DNA from: Globodera rostochiensis
Lineage: Eukaryota > Nematoda > Chromadorea > Rhabditida > Heteroderidae
NCBI GenBank assembly: GCA_018350325.1
Contig: JAEVLN010000031.1
Location: 355,472-419,471, forward strand
Length of the DNA: 64,000 nucleotides
Reading direction: 5' to 3'
The notes under the pieces were generated by a model. The model ran no database searches. It was given only the letters and a program-made list of their open reading frames with translations, and was not told the DNA's origin. How positions within the stretch are numbered: the stretch's first letter is position 1; each line of letters starts with the position of its first letter. This document shows, one piece after another, positions 43,856-53,976 of the stretch. Position numbers and translations under genes: made by a program.

Positions 43856-44993
43856 CGGTCGGGGATAAGGAAGTAACAAATGGGTGGAGTCGGGGTTGTC
43901 GGGGGCGGTACTGTCGGGAATCTCGGGGTCTGCTGGGATTGCCAAAATCGTCGAGGGTTTTCGAGGTCGCGGTGCTAACCCTACTTTAAATTTGCCTTTC
44001 AATGAATTGCACTGCTCGAGTACGTCTTGAATATGTTGTGATTGCTTGCTTTACTGTTAAGAATGACTATTTGGATGGGTATGGTGGCAAAGGAACTGTG
44101 CCACAATGGAATTAAGCGGCATGGCATTTGCATTTTCGGTTTGAAGGATTTGGTGCCAAATTTAAACGGTAAAAACTTTTTTTGTTTGATTTAAATTAAT
44201 TTAATTTTTTTTTAACTTTTCCAACAGGAAGCCACCCTTTTATGTTCGCCAACAAAATGATGCTGCACCAAGATGCCGAAGCAGTTCAGTGCTGGCACGA
44301 GGCCATGTTCAACAGAACATACTTGTTCCCAACGTTGAAGCGACTCAACAAGAAATTCTACACCGAACTTCCCCAAGTCGTTCACTGAGTTTAAATCACA
44401 TGCCATTTTTGTTTTTTGAAGGTTCGTTACAACGTGGCGAAAAGGCAGTCCAACGGCACGTTCAATGCGGACAAATTCGCTTGTCGCTACGCGTTCATCG
44501 AAAGAGTCAAGATGTACCAGGAGTTGAGGGGCGACTACAAAAAGACGGCTAGCCGCTTCAAGAGTTCCGACGACATTGTTGAATGTGTCATCGTGGATGA
44601 GCAGTATCAGCACTGGCTGCAGCAGCAGTTGAACACCACAACCGGAGTCAGTACCTCGACCCAGCAGCAGCAGTTGAACAACACAAAAGACACAAAATGC
44701 GAAGTCAGTACATCGACCAAAGAAGATCTATAACCCAATACTAACCAGCATAAACACAATAATGTACCTCATTTTCGTATCAGTATATAAAATATGCGCG
44801 GATACGGTTTTTACATTTAGGTAACTGAATTTTAGGAAAATGTTTAGGTTGCGACATTTGGGCACGGAATTCCGATTTGGTTCCAAGTCGAAATCGAAAC
44901 AAAAAAAGTTCGAAAGGAAAAAAAACGTTGAAAGTCGAAATCAAATTTGATGTGATTAGAAAAAATTATTTTATTTTAATAAATAGTTTGAAA

Positions 44994-45638
44994 TAGAGCC
45001 CGGTCGAGACGAGATCTCGTCTCGAGGATCTCGAAAAATCTCGACCTCGAGATCTCGCTCGACGAAAAATGAGCTTCACGAGATTTTTCGAGACCGAGAT
45101 TTTTTCGAGAATCTCGACTCGAGAGTCGGAATTCTGATTTCTGAGTTTTTGGGGTCGGAATTCTAATTTCCGATTTTGAGGTCTTGGAATTCCAATTTCC
45201 AAAATTTTGAGCAAAAAGCGGAATTTTTTTTAAAAAGTTAAAATTTTTTGTTCAATTTTCTTAACAAATTGTCATTAAAAATCAAAAAGATTTTCTCGAC
45301 GGCGCCTATCAGCACCGCCTGACCTCCCCCATGCCTAAATAGCTTCAAAAAATCACCGTTATTTTAAATGTTTGGTTGCAAATCTTTTAACAACAAATTG
45401 AGTCAAAAAGTTGGGTGGGAGATTGGCGGGGATAATTGATTGACCTTTCATATAAAAAATGGCGGGGGGGGGCATTGGGAATTTTGCCCGTTCTACTTTT
45501 TGTGCCGAAATGGAAACATTTTTATCAAATATTTGTCCCAACGGCAAAATAAGATGGGTGAAAAAATATGAGAGACAGTATGTATCGCGCATTGATTTGT
45601 CGCATTGATTTATCGGAACGCTAAAAATATTTCTAAAA
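44994..45638. other. Intergenic with CTCGAGAC-rich repeat and hairpin
   Basis: 45000-45130 is dense in TCTCGA words similar to 61771-61898 and 62950-63200. A variant GC hairpin lies at 45296-45321 behind CTTAACAAATTGTC. The A/T-rich remainder leads to the F-box gene. Confidence 0.45.
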
Positions 45639-45793
45639 ATGTCGGACAACGCAAGCGAAGAGGAACAGCGACACCAAATGGAGGAGATGTGAGAGTTTGT
45701 TTCCTAATGATTAGGGCCCGGATTTAGGTATATGCATTTGCATATTTAGTCAATTAACTTTCGATCTAATTAGCTCAAAAAATGGGTTGTTAC

Positions 45794-45967
45794 CAGCAGG
45801 GATGGGTATCGCGCCGAAAAAAAAGCGATCGGCGATATGCGATATCGAATTTTCTAATGCGATAGCGATATGCGATTGGCGATAAAACCATTTCCCAATG
45901 CGATAGGCGATATGCCCAAAAAAGGCGATAAACGCGATATATATGGCGCGAGCGATACCCATCCCTG
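45794..45967. mobile_element. Small hAT-type MITE in F-box intron 1
   Basis: The ends CAGGGATGGGTATCGC and GCGATACCCATCCCTG are inverted. GTTGTTAC flanks both sides (45786-45793, 45968-45975). The left end has an extra CAG. The interior is built from GCGATA words. Confidence 0.85.
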
Positions 45968-46521
45968 GTTGTTACGTTGATTTTTTTGTTGACCATTTTT
46001 TTGCAAATTGCATTTTTTGCATATTTTGGCACTTTTTTAGCTCAAAATTCCTTAACAAAAATGCATATTTTGGGCAAAAATTTGTTAACAAATGCATATT
46101 TTGGGCAAAAATTTGTTAACAAATGCATATTTTGGCCATTTTTGGTGCATATATAAATCCGGGCCCTACTAATGATTAAATCAAAGTCAATATAAATCTC
46201 CCAAAAATTTCAGTTTTATTTGTGACGACGTTTTGCTCGAAGTTTTTGCGTTTGTTCGCCCTTTTTCCGTCGGACTGAAAATGGCGCTGATCAGTGATCG
46301 ATTCGACGCTTTGGTGGACGCGCATTTCAAGACGAGAAAATGGTCATTGGGTCGGTTGAGAATTCGTCGCGGAAAAAATGGCACAGAAATTGTCAAAAGC
46401 TCCGGTAGACGGCCGCCAATTCCGCAAAGACCGATTCCAAACAAAGTGATCGGATTCAAAAGGATTGAAATCAGGTCATTCATTTCCTTTCAAAAAAAAT
46501 GCATACAAATTTTTAAAAAAT

Positions 46522-46875
46522 GTTTTTTGAGCTTTTAGTAGCATCGACAAAACCGTCGTATACAAATTTGTTGGTAATACTGTAGCTCCCATTTTTCAAA
46601 AATAAAATAAAATTAGTTTTCAAAGTCGATTAAAAGGTATTCGAGGGTGTAGAGTCCGAATCTGTTCTCTATTTCGACCAATTCCGAACCCCTGGACCCG
46701 AACTTAGAAATATTTTTTATTTTTGTTTTAAATGGAGGGGGAGGGGACCAGCTACAGTATTATCCATTTTTTTTGATGTTTTTGAGCTTTCAGTTACATC
46801 TACCAAACCGTCTTATACAAACAAAAAATTTTTTTTAATGTTTTTTGAGCTTTCAGTTACATCGACCAAACCGCC
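46522..46875 (+). repeat. Triplicated splice acceptor and exon start
   Basis: TTTTTTGAGCTTT(C/T)AG followed by TACATCGACCAAACCG-like coding occurs at 46538, 46793 and 46854. Only the last leads into a long open exon. The first two reach stops after YKFVGN and YK-like starts. Confidence 0.7.
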
Positions 46876-47365
46876 ATCGAATTCCTTGAACGCATTCGTG
46901 GCCTTTTCGACACTTCCGGGACCAATGTTTATATGAATACGCATGATGACCGCAGCTGGGAAATTGTTTGGCAAAACATTTGGCCATTTATCAATGACAA
47001 CATTTGTTGCATTTCGTTGGTCCCCTTTCATTTAAATTGTTTGCGACAATTCTCTCCGGGCATTCTTCGCAACTGCGCAAGGCTCCGATCGATCCATGCC
47101 AATGGACTTTGGCCCGAGTTGCCGGCCGAAGACAACGCCGGCGCTTCTTCTAAACAAGCGGTGGCCAAATGGTTGCACACGCCCCGCGGGGACGGAATGC
47201 CGAAGGTGTTTCGGAGTAGTTTTCTTTCGGCAAAACTGGAAGGACTCAAAAGTGTAATTCATTCTTATAATCATCAGGTTTGAGAGCAAATTATTCCCTT
47301 TGGTGTTTAGTCATTTGTCAATGCTTCTTCTTCTGAGTCGGTCAATTACATCTTCTGCTTTTGGC

Positions 47366-48430
47366 TAGTGTTAGGCACGGTACGGTATTACCGCGGTAAT
47401 TTTCGGTATTACCGCGGTAATTTTTTCGGTATTACCGATTCGGTATACCGACCGAGAAAAATGTTGAGATTTCGGTATTTTTCGGTAACGGTAATTTACC
47501 GAATTACCGTTACCGATTACCGACCGAGAAAAATGTTGAGATTTCGGTATTTTTCGGTAACGGTAATTTACCGAATTACCGTTACCGATTACCGACCGAG
47601 CCATTTCTGTTTACCGCGGTAATTTTCGGTAATCGGTAATTTTTTTAAATGCTAATTTTTTGGTGAATAATGTCTTGAATTGGATGAATTCCCCCTAATT
47701 TATTGACTAAATTGCTATCCGACGATTCTCCCTCTGTGTTTTTAGATTGAATATGAGTTTAATTTGGAATATTGGTCTTTATACAAAATGTCAAAAGGTC
47801 AGCCAAAAAAAACTCGAAATTTAATTCATTTTTAATAGGATTTATGCCGTCGCCCACTATCTTGACCCTAGATTCAAGGACCAATTTGTGCCAAACCGTT
47901 TGGAATTTGTCTCTAAAATTCATTCATGGATCAAATCGGACATTCTGCAAACCAATAGCGGAGAAATTCTAATTGATGTAGCTAATATTTACGAGGGTAC
48001 TTACTATCTTAAATTAAAAAATGCTTTTTCGAGATGTTTTTAATTACCGCCGCAATTTATTAAACCCAGCAACAGCTGAGATGCTTATTTTTCTAAACAA
48101 AACATTGCCCATTATCAATTATAAGTATTGAATAAATTGTTGGTTCATTTTAAATAGAATTTAAAAATTCCAAAAATTACCGATTACCGGTCGGTATACC
48201 GAATTTTTTGGCCGGTAATTTTCGGTATCGGGATTTTTTCGGTAATTTACCGATTTACCGTTACCGAGAAAAATGTTGAGATTTCGGTATTTTTCGGTAA
48301 CGGTAATTTACCGAATTACCGTTACCGATTACCGACCGAGAAAAATGTTGAGATTTCGGTATTTTTCGGTAACGGTAATTTACCGATTTACCGTTACCGA
48401 TTACCGAAAAACCCCATTTGCCTAACACTA
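47366..48430 (+). mobile_element. hAT element with transposase remnant
   Basis: The ends TAGTGTTAGGCAC and TTGCCTAACACTA are inverted. CTTTTGGC is duplicated exactly (47358-47365, 48431-48438). Subterminal ACCGAATTACCGTTACCGAT-type repeats are present on both sides. The centre encodes a piece of hAT transposase (separate entry), which supports the superfamily call for all 8-bp-duplication elements here. Confidence 0.93.
47840..47997 (+). pseudogene. hAT transposase fragment
   Basis: One frame reads IYAVAHYLDPRFKDQFVPNR, then LEFVSKIHSWIKSD. The LDPRFKD motif is typical of the C-terminal catalytic region of hAT (zf-BED) transposases. About 53 aa remain of a protein that is usually several hundred aa. 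No start, DDE context or BED finger remains. Confidence 0.8.
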
Positions 48431-48825
48431 CTTTTGGCATTTGTCTTCTGTTGAACCATTTGAGCTGAAGAACAAGCTGACTGGGGAGCGTTTGACGTTG
48501 CGACAGTTCAACAAAGACAAATGGCTGTTGGTGCGTTGTCCAATTGTGCGAGAAGAGGACAAATGGGCTAACTGGGAGAAGGAGGCAACAGAGTGGAAAT
48601 GGGGCCGTCACTGGAATGCCATCACCATTAGCCTCAGCGACAGGGGCATCGTTTGTCCGAGTGAGCCAAAAAAGGCAAAGCAACTCTGAAGATGAATGGA
48701 ATTTGATGCTTAGAAAATGGATTAAACATTGAATTGTTGAGTTTCGGTTTTTTTTGTTGATAAATGATTTGGTAATAGTCGGGTTGGTGCCTTAATTGGT
48801 TTGACATTGTGCCATTTGCAATTTG

Positions 48826-48912
48826 ACGGGGGAGCGTTTGGTGACGCGTCGCTTTGACGTAGATGATTTGTCTGTTGGTGTGTTGTTCACTTGTGCGAGA
48901 CAAATGGAAATA
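48826..48912 (+). pseudogene. Extra C-terminal fragment of the LTGERL family
   Basis: Reads NLTGERLVTRRFDVDDLSVG then VLFTCARQME, aligned with [20 protein letters not shown] then RCPIVREED of the gene upstream. It is a tail duplication cut off by a transposon at 48915. Confidence 0.65.
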
Positions 48913-48914
48913 AC

Positions 48915-49200
48915 CAGGGAGGCCAGAATGCCCTATTTTTATGACAAATGCCATAATTTTGGAAATTTGTCATATTTCCACACCTGCCATAATTTGGCGC
49001 CATTTTTAGAACTTTATAAGCATTTTTTTCCCTTTTTATAAGAAAAATGAGATTTTCCAAAACTCCTTGATTTGTACAATTTGTAGTTAAAATCTTCAAA
49101 ATTTTGCTGGCGGCTGGCTTCTCCCATTCTTAAAAAAGTTCAAAAAATTATCATACCTTTAAATTTTTAGTTGCTAATCTCTTAACAAATTGAGTCGACG
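48915..49200. mobile_element. hAT-like MITE fragment
   Basis: The left end CAGGGAGGCCAGAATGCCC and GACAAATGCCATAATTTTGG match the family of 1827 and 12789. It ends in the TTAACAAATTGAGTC module near 49190, without the full hairpin. Confidence 0.5.
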
Positions 49201-49374
49201 GGTAAGGGAATAAAATTGAGTATTTTTTATTTTCTGTGCAAACAAATTCAAATTTAAAAAATTTCAACAAATTTGAGCGCGGCGGAGACAAAAAAGCAAT
49301 TCCCAACTGAGGATCCCGCGATGAAATTCTGGCCCAAATTGTATCATTCATGCCCCCAAACTTAAGCAGGCCCA

Positions 49375-50210
49375 CCAACTGCATCGCGGAAAATAGAAAA
49401 AGTCAAAGTGTGGAGATTTTGAATTTTCGTTTTCGGAAATTAATGGCATTTTTTGGGATCCCCGATCCGCGGATTTGTTCTACAGATTGGAGTCGTTAAA
49501 ATTCACTTTATCTATGGTTGCTCCGAATTTTAATGTTTTGAAAATGCCGCAGAATTTTTGAAGAATTATAATAATAATAATCTGATTTTGTTTATTACAT
49601 TAAAAATTGTTCGAAATGGTGATTAAATTAGGATTTTACGACCTTGAACAGTCTAGAAATGCCTTTTATGATTTATAAAAAAATTTAATACCCAAATATT
49701 AAAATGGAATGCTCGTCGATCACATCATTTAAATTCTGCCCATCATCGCCAAACAATTTTTCGATAGGGTGCGTTGATGTCCTAATTACTCTCGAGTTTT
49801 CGATAGGGTGCGTTGATGTCCGAATTACTCTCGCCGTCTGACACCCTCTCTCTCTCTCTCTCTCTCCTTTTCGCGCACTATTTCTTCGAAGAATAAAATG
49901 TACCAGAACAAGTTATTGCAGCAAAAAAATCTCAGAAAAACTGTTATTTTCCTCAAATTTTATAAACCAACTGCATCGCGGAAAGTAGAAAAAGTCAAAT
50001 TATGGAGATTTTGAATTTTCGTTTTCGGAAATTAATGGCATTTTTTGGGATCCCCGATCCGCGAATGGTGATTAAATTAGGATTTTACGACCTTGAACAG
50101 TCTAGAAATGCCTTTTATGATTTATAACAAAATTTAATACCCAAATATTAAAATGGAATGCCCGTCGATCACATCATTTAAATTCTGCCCATCATCGCCA
50201 AACAATTTTT
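49375..50210. repeat. Imperfect direct duplication
   Basis: 49375-49770 is repeated at 49970-50210 (shared AACTGCATCGCGGAAA, GGGATCCCCGATCCGCG, TAGGATTTTACGACCTTGAA), the second copy lacking about 130 bp. The same sequence in reverse is split across the palindrome spacer. Confidence 0.75.
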
Positions 50211-50225
50211 CGATAGGGTGCGTTG

Positions 50226-51114
50226 CAGTGTTTTGCTGTTCCAGCTTGGTCTGTTCTGTTCCTGTTCTGTTCTAAGATTTTAGAACAGCACAGGAACAGG
50301 AACAGATTCAAAATCCTTGGAACAGGAACAGAACAGGCCAAGCTAGAACAGGGGTAAATTGAAGAATTGAACATGATTGAGTAATATATTTGAAATTTTC
50401 TAACAATTCTTTATGGTCTCACGTAGCGCAGTGGTGAAACTGACTGACGCGATTCGATTTTCGGGTTCGAACCCCTGAATGTGTAAATGATTTGTCCCCT
50501 CTTTTTATAACTCTTTTGATGGTAAAGGAAACAATTTTTAAAAATATTTCAGTTTTAATATTTTTCGAAGAGATAAAAATATAAAATTTTTTTATTTGTT
50601 TCATTAAATTTAATCATAAGGGGGAACCCATTTGTTTTCTAATTTTTAAAAACCAAGACCAATTTTTTAACAATTCCATCAAAATCTTCAAAAATTCCCC
50701 GCACCCCTCCCATTTCTAAAAAGCTTCAAAAAATGGTTGCAAATCCCTTAACAAATTAAGTCAAAAATTCAGGCGCCTATCGGCACCGCCGACCCCCCTC
50801 CCTCCAGAAGAAAGCAGAAGTGCCAAAAATTATTTTATTTTTTCACTAAAATTGCTCCCCGTTCTCAAAATTCGGTCTTCCCCGACCCTCGATATGACCA
50901 ACCCCGACATCCCCGGCTCCCAAGGGGTCGAGGAGCAACCATATAAATCTAACTTAAAATATTTTGGTAAAAGTCTCGGATTTTTGGGAGTCAATTCTCG
51001 AGTCTCAGGGGCATCTCGAGGTCGGAACAGAACAGGAACAGAACAGATAGGCTGTTCTAAAATTTGAGAACAGAACAGGAACAGGTTCAAAATTGTTGGA
51101 ACAGCAAAACACTG
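50226..51114 (+). mobile_element. hAT-type element in the satellite
   Basis: Ends CAGTGTTTTGCTGTTCCA / TGGAACAGCAAAACACTG. The flanks GTGCGTTG / GTGCATTG are a target duplication with one change. Same family as 29718, but it retains the SINE-like unit's hairpin. Confidence 0.88.
50415..50795 (+). mobile_element. SINE-like unit inside the hAT element
   Basis: tRNA-like head at 50415-50483 (A box GTAGCGCAGTGGTGAAAC, B box GGGTTCGAACCCC), then about 290 nt of body, the word TTAACAAATTAAGTCAAAAA and the hairpin core GGCGCCTATCGGCACCGCC at 50772-50790, followed by CCCCCC. Confidence 0.6.
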
Positions 51115-51826
51115 GTGCATTGATGTCCTAATTACTCTCGCCGTCTGACACACTCTCTCTCTTTTTACGCGCACTATTTGTTCAAAAAATAAAATATTTA
51201 AAAATTAAAATTAAAATTGTATGATTTTCTTCAGCAGTATTTTAAGTCCAAACTTTCGGTCTAGTTCAAAAATTCAGAGTCGTATCAGCTCCGGCATTGT
51301 GGTTCAACGCCGGCAGCAATTTCTGATTTTTTATGGAAAAACTAAAACAAATTTTCGATAGGGTGCGTTGATGTCCCAATTACTCTCGCCGTCTGACACG
51401 CTCTCTCTCCCTCCTTTTCGCGCACTATTTTTTCCAAAATAAAATTTTTCAAAATTTAATTAAATTGTATGATTTTTTTTGTAAAGTATTTAAGTCCAAC
51501 CTTTCGGCCGAACAGTTCAAAAAATTGTCACAGAGTTGTTTCAAACACCACTAGTACCATTCGGCCTTGTGGTTCAACGCACCTGACAATTTCTGATTTT
51601 TTATAGAAAACTAAAATAAATTTTCGATAGGGTGCGTTGATGTCCCAATTACTCTCGCCGTCTGACACCCTCTCTCTCCCTCCTTTTCGCGCACTATTTC
51701 TTCAAAAATAAAATGTTTCAAAATTTAAATTAAATTGTATGATTTTATTCAGCAATGTATTTTAAGTCCAACCCTTCGGTCGAACAGTTCAAAAAATTGT
51801 CACAGAGTTGTTTCACACACCACTAG

Positions 51827-52916
51827 CAGGGGTGGGTCGAAAGAGAAATTTTTCGAAATCGAAATTTTTTTCGAAATCGAAATTTTTTTATTTCGATTTT
51901 CGTAAGAAAACCGAAAGAAAAACCTCGAAATTATCGAAATCGAAATCGAAACGAAAGAGACCCTTCGAAAGTGGAACAAAAATACATCTTTTTTAAAAAA
52001 AAATTTTTTTGCCCTTCATTAATTCGAATCATTGAATTTCAAAAATTTATTGGATCGAGGGCTTTTGGCGAATAAAAATTCTATTTTTCTTTAGAAAAAT
52101 GGTTGAAATGCAAAAATAACCCCGTATTGACAGACTTGTTGACAATTTTTTAAAGATTTTCAGTCCTTTTCAAGTAACGGCACCGCCGGGCCCCCCCCCC
52201 CCCCCCCCCCACCTTTTTGCCTTTTTAGTAAAATTGCACAATAACAAAAATTTCGCGAAGAAAGTATTAAAACAATTTTTTATCAATTTTAGATGGTTTT
52301 TCGGTTAGGGGGAGAAGTCGGCGGTGCCGATAGGCGCCGCCGAGAAATTTTTTGAATCTTTGACACAATTTGTTAAAGATTTGCAACCAAAATTGGAAAG
52401 AATGTGTTGCTTTTTTGCATTAAAAAATTGAAAATTTTGACTCATTGTCCTTCCGAAAAACCACAAAATGAGGAAAAATCCTTAGATATCACAACCCTGG
52501 CTAAAACTAAACAAAATCAGGTCATTTTATGCGTAAAAGCCTTCAGGACAAATCTTTAAAAAAATGACATTTCAAATTTTAAAGATTGGGGTATCCCAAT
52601 TGTCCGTTCTCTAGTTTTTTCCAATGATTTTTGGCGAAATTTATTGTAAAGGGTAAAAGAAAATGTTAATGACATGGAGGGGGTTTGAACCTCCAACGGA
52701 TTTTTGGTGACGGGAACACAGACCGATAAGACAACAATAACGTTGCCTTACGCACGAAAAATGTGGTAAAGTGTATCAAAAAATAAAAAATTTCTTTGAT
52801 ACAATTTCTCTTTCGATAAAATTTCGAAGAATTCGTCTTTCGATTTTCGAAATCGAAACGAAAGAAAAACCTCGAAATTATCGAAATCGAAATCGAAAGG
52901 TTTCGACCCACCCCTG
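51827..52916. mobile_element. hAT-type element in the satellite, perfect 8-bp duplication
   Basis: Ends CAGGGGTGGGTCGAAA / TTTCGACCCACCCCTG. ACCACTAG flanks both sides exactly (51819-51826, 52917-52924). Unoccupied sister sites CACCACTAGTACC are present in other satellite units near 51546 and 53187. Subterminal TCGAAATCGAAA arrays. Confidence 0.93.
52318..52757 (-). mobile_element. SINE-like unit inside the hAT element
   Basis: On the minus strand, the tRNA-like head 52675-52757 (B box GGTTCAAACCCCC) is followed about 335 nt downstream by the hairpin 52318-52343. A second partial hairpin with a long C-tract lies at 52176-52210. Confidence 0.55.
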
Positions 52917-53327
52917 ACCACTAGTACCATTCGGCCTTGTGGTTCAACGCACCTGACAATTTCTGATTTTTTATAGAAAAACTAAAATAAATTTTCGATA
53001 GGGTGCGTTGATGTCCCAATTACTCTCGCCGTCTGACACGCTCTCTCTCTCCTTTTCGCGCACTATTTTTTCCAAAATAAAATTTTTCAAAATTTAATTA
53101 AATTGTATGATTTTTTTTGTAAAGTATTTAAGTCCAACCTTTCGGCCGAACAGTTCAAAAAATTGTCACAGAGTTGTTTCAAACACCACTAGTACCATTC
53201 GGCCTTGTGGTTCAACGCACCTGACAATTTCTGATTTTTTATAGAAAAACTAAAATAAATTTTCGATAGGGTGCGTTGATGTCCCAATTACTCTCGCCGT
53301 CTGACACCCTCTCTCTTCCCTCGGGGC

Positions 53328-53475
53328 ATGAAATAGTCATTTGGCTTGGCATCATCGCAATCGTTTTCTTCTACTTGCTGATTTTGATTGTAACTTTTGA
53401 ATTAATTTCCTTTCCCACACAATTCTTTGGGTCAACATTTTGCTGGGAGCGAATAAAACAAATGTTGAGAGATTA
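53328..53475 (+). pseudogene. Choline-transporter-like first-exon fragment, copy 1
   Basis: Reads GHEIVIWLGIIAIVFFYLLI then LIV, like the first membrane helix of the high-affinity choline transporter (SLC5A7/CHO-1 type). It then joins unrelated sequence, because about 350 bp present in copy 2 is absent here. No further transporter exons follow. Confidence 0.45.
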
Positions 53476-53976
53476 ATTCCCAACAACGAAAGTGCCTTCC
53501 TTACCCCCCTTTTTGGGTCATCATTTGCCCAAAGTAACGTCCTTCAAATATTTATATGAATATCCCCCCAACATTTATCCTATAAAAATAATGAAAATTT
53601 TGTAATTCAGCCCATAAAATATTTTTTAAAAATCGAAAATAATTAAAAAGTTTTCAAGAAAGCCGGGGATGAGCTTTTTAGGATTTACCCATTTTTCTGC
53701 AGCTTTGTTTTGTCGAGTTATGTACAAAAAACATGGTTTAGACGGAAATTTTGTCGTTTTTTGCCCTAAAAAACCTATTTTGGATTTATTAAAAAAATGC
53801 AATAAAATTCTAATTTTTGAATTTTTTTCTTGTCAAATGACACTTTTTAGAATTTTTTTGTCCAATACACCCTTAAAAATCATATTTTTATGCATATTTT
53901 GGAAAACCAAAAAATCTTTGTTTTGTATTTGGCTTTATGTATTCATCAAATTTTATCAGATTTTTGTAGTAAAAAA

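Larger units (their letters stand above)
38870..44733 (+). pseudogene. GT14 glycosyltransferase, right copy (broken)
   Basis: Exons mirror the left gene: 38870-~39090 (MLLPPPFSQFCVKLLLIVVA), 39131-39310, ~39627-39761, 39830-40072, 40547-40735, 40801-40869, 40929-41085, 42162-42291, 42346-~42460, 44062-44168, 44228-44376, 44422-44733. Two lesions: (1) near 39090-39105 the sequence jumps over the region equivalent to left 21732-23540, removing at least one well-supported exon (the left exon encoding VRVCTRAQFYG); (2) one extra G near 42394 (AATGGAATTT against AATGAATTT on the left) shifts the frame just before the NAPGGFTQKC motif. Transposon insertions lie in the intron after that exon. The last three exons remain open. 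Confidence 0.8.
32311..44993. repeat. Right arm of large imperfect palindrome
   Basis: Reverse-complement partner of 16579-31190. It ends near 44993, where similarity to the left arm's outer boundary (TTTCAAACTATTTATT region) stops. It carries right-only insertions at 42562-43419 and 43453-43855 and lacks left-arm sequence corresponding to about 21732-23540. Confidence 0.95.
45639..48689 (+). pseudogene. F-box-like LTGERL-family gene broken by a hAT insertion
   Basis: Exons: 45639-45688 (MSDNASEEEQRHQMEE), 46214-46474 ([20 protein letters not shown], then [18 protein letters not shown]), 46857-47277 (YIDQTAIEFLERIRGLFDTS through KWLHTPRGDGMPKVF), and a last exon split by a transposon: 47311-47365 (SFVNASSSESVNYIFCFW) and 48439-48689 ([20 protein letters not shown] ... 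[19 protein letters not shown]). An N-terminal F-box-like helix region and the C-terminal [14 protein letters not shown] block match a multigene family I associate with cyst nematodes. The break is a clean hAT insertion with an 8-bp duplication. The proposed intron 47278-47310 is only 33 nt, so the gene may already have been damaged. Two extra copies of the exon-3 acceptor lie upstream. Confidence 0.7.
50205..53327 (+). repeat. ~270-bp satellite array (5 units) with two hAT insertions
   Basis: Units begin TTTTCGATAGGGTGCGTTGA at 50205, 51352, 51621, 52992 and 53260. After subtracting the inserted elements their lengths are about 250, 269, 273 and 268 bp. Each has CTCTCGCCGTCTGACAC, a CT-tract, TTTTCGCGCACTATTT and CACCACTAGTACCATTCGG. 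Partial units lie at 49757 and 49797. Confidence 0.85.

Noticed and set aside
16579..44993. Palindrome as a simple assembly or sequencing fold-back artefact
   Set aside because: Arms differ by insertions with target duplications, deletions and substitutions in the outer part. The identical inner 3 kb keeps some doubt, hence the check proposed.
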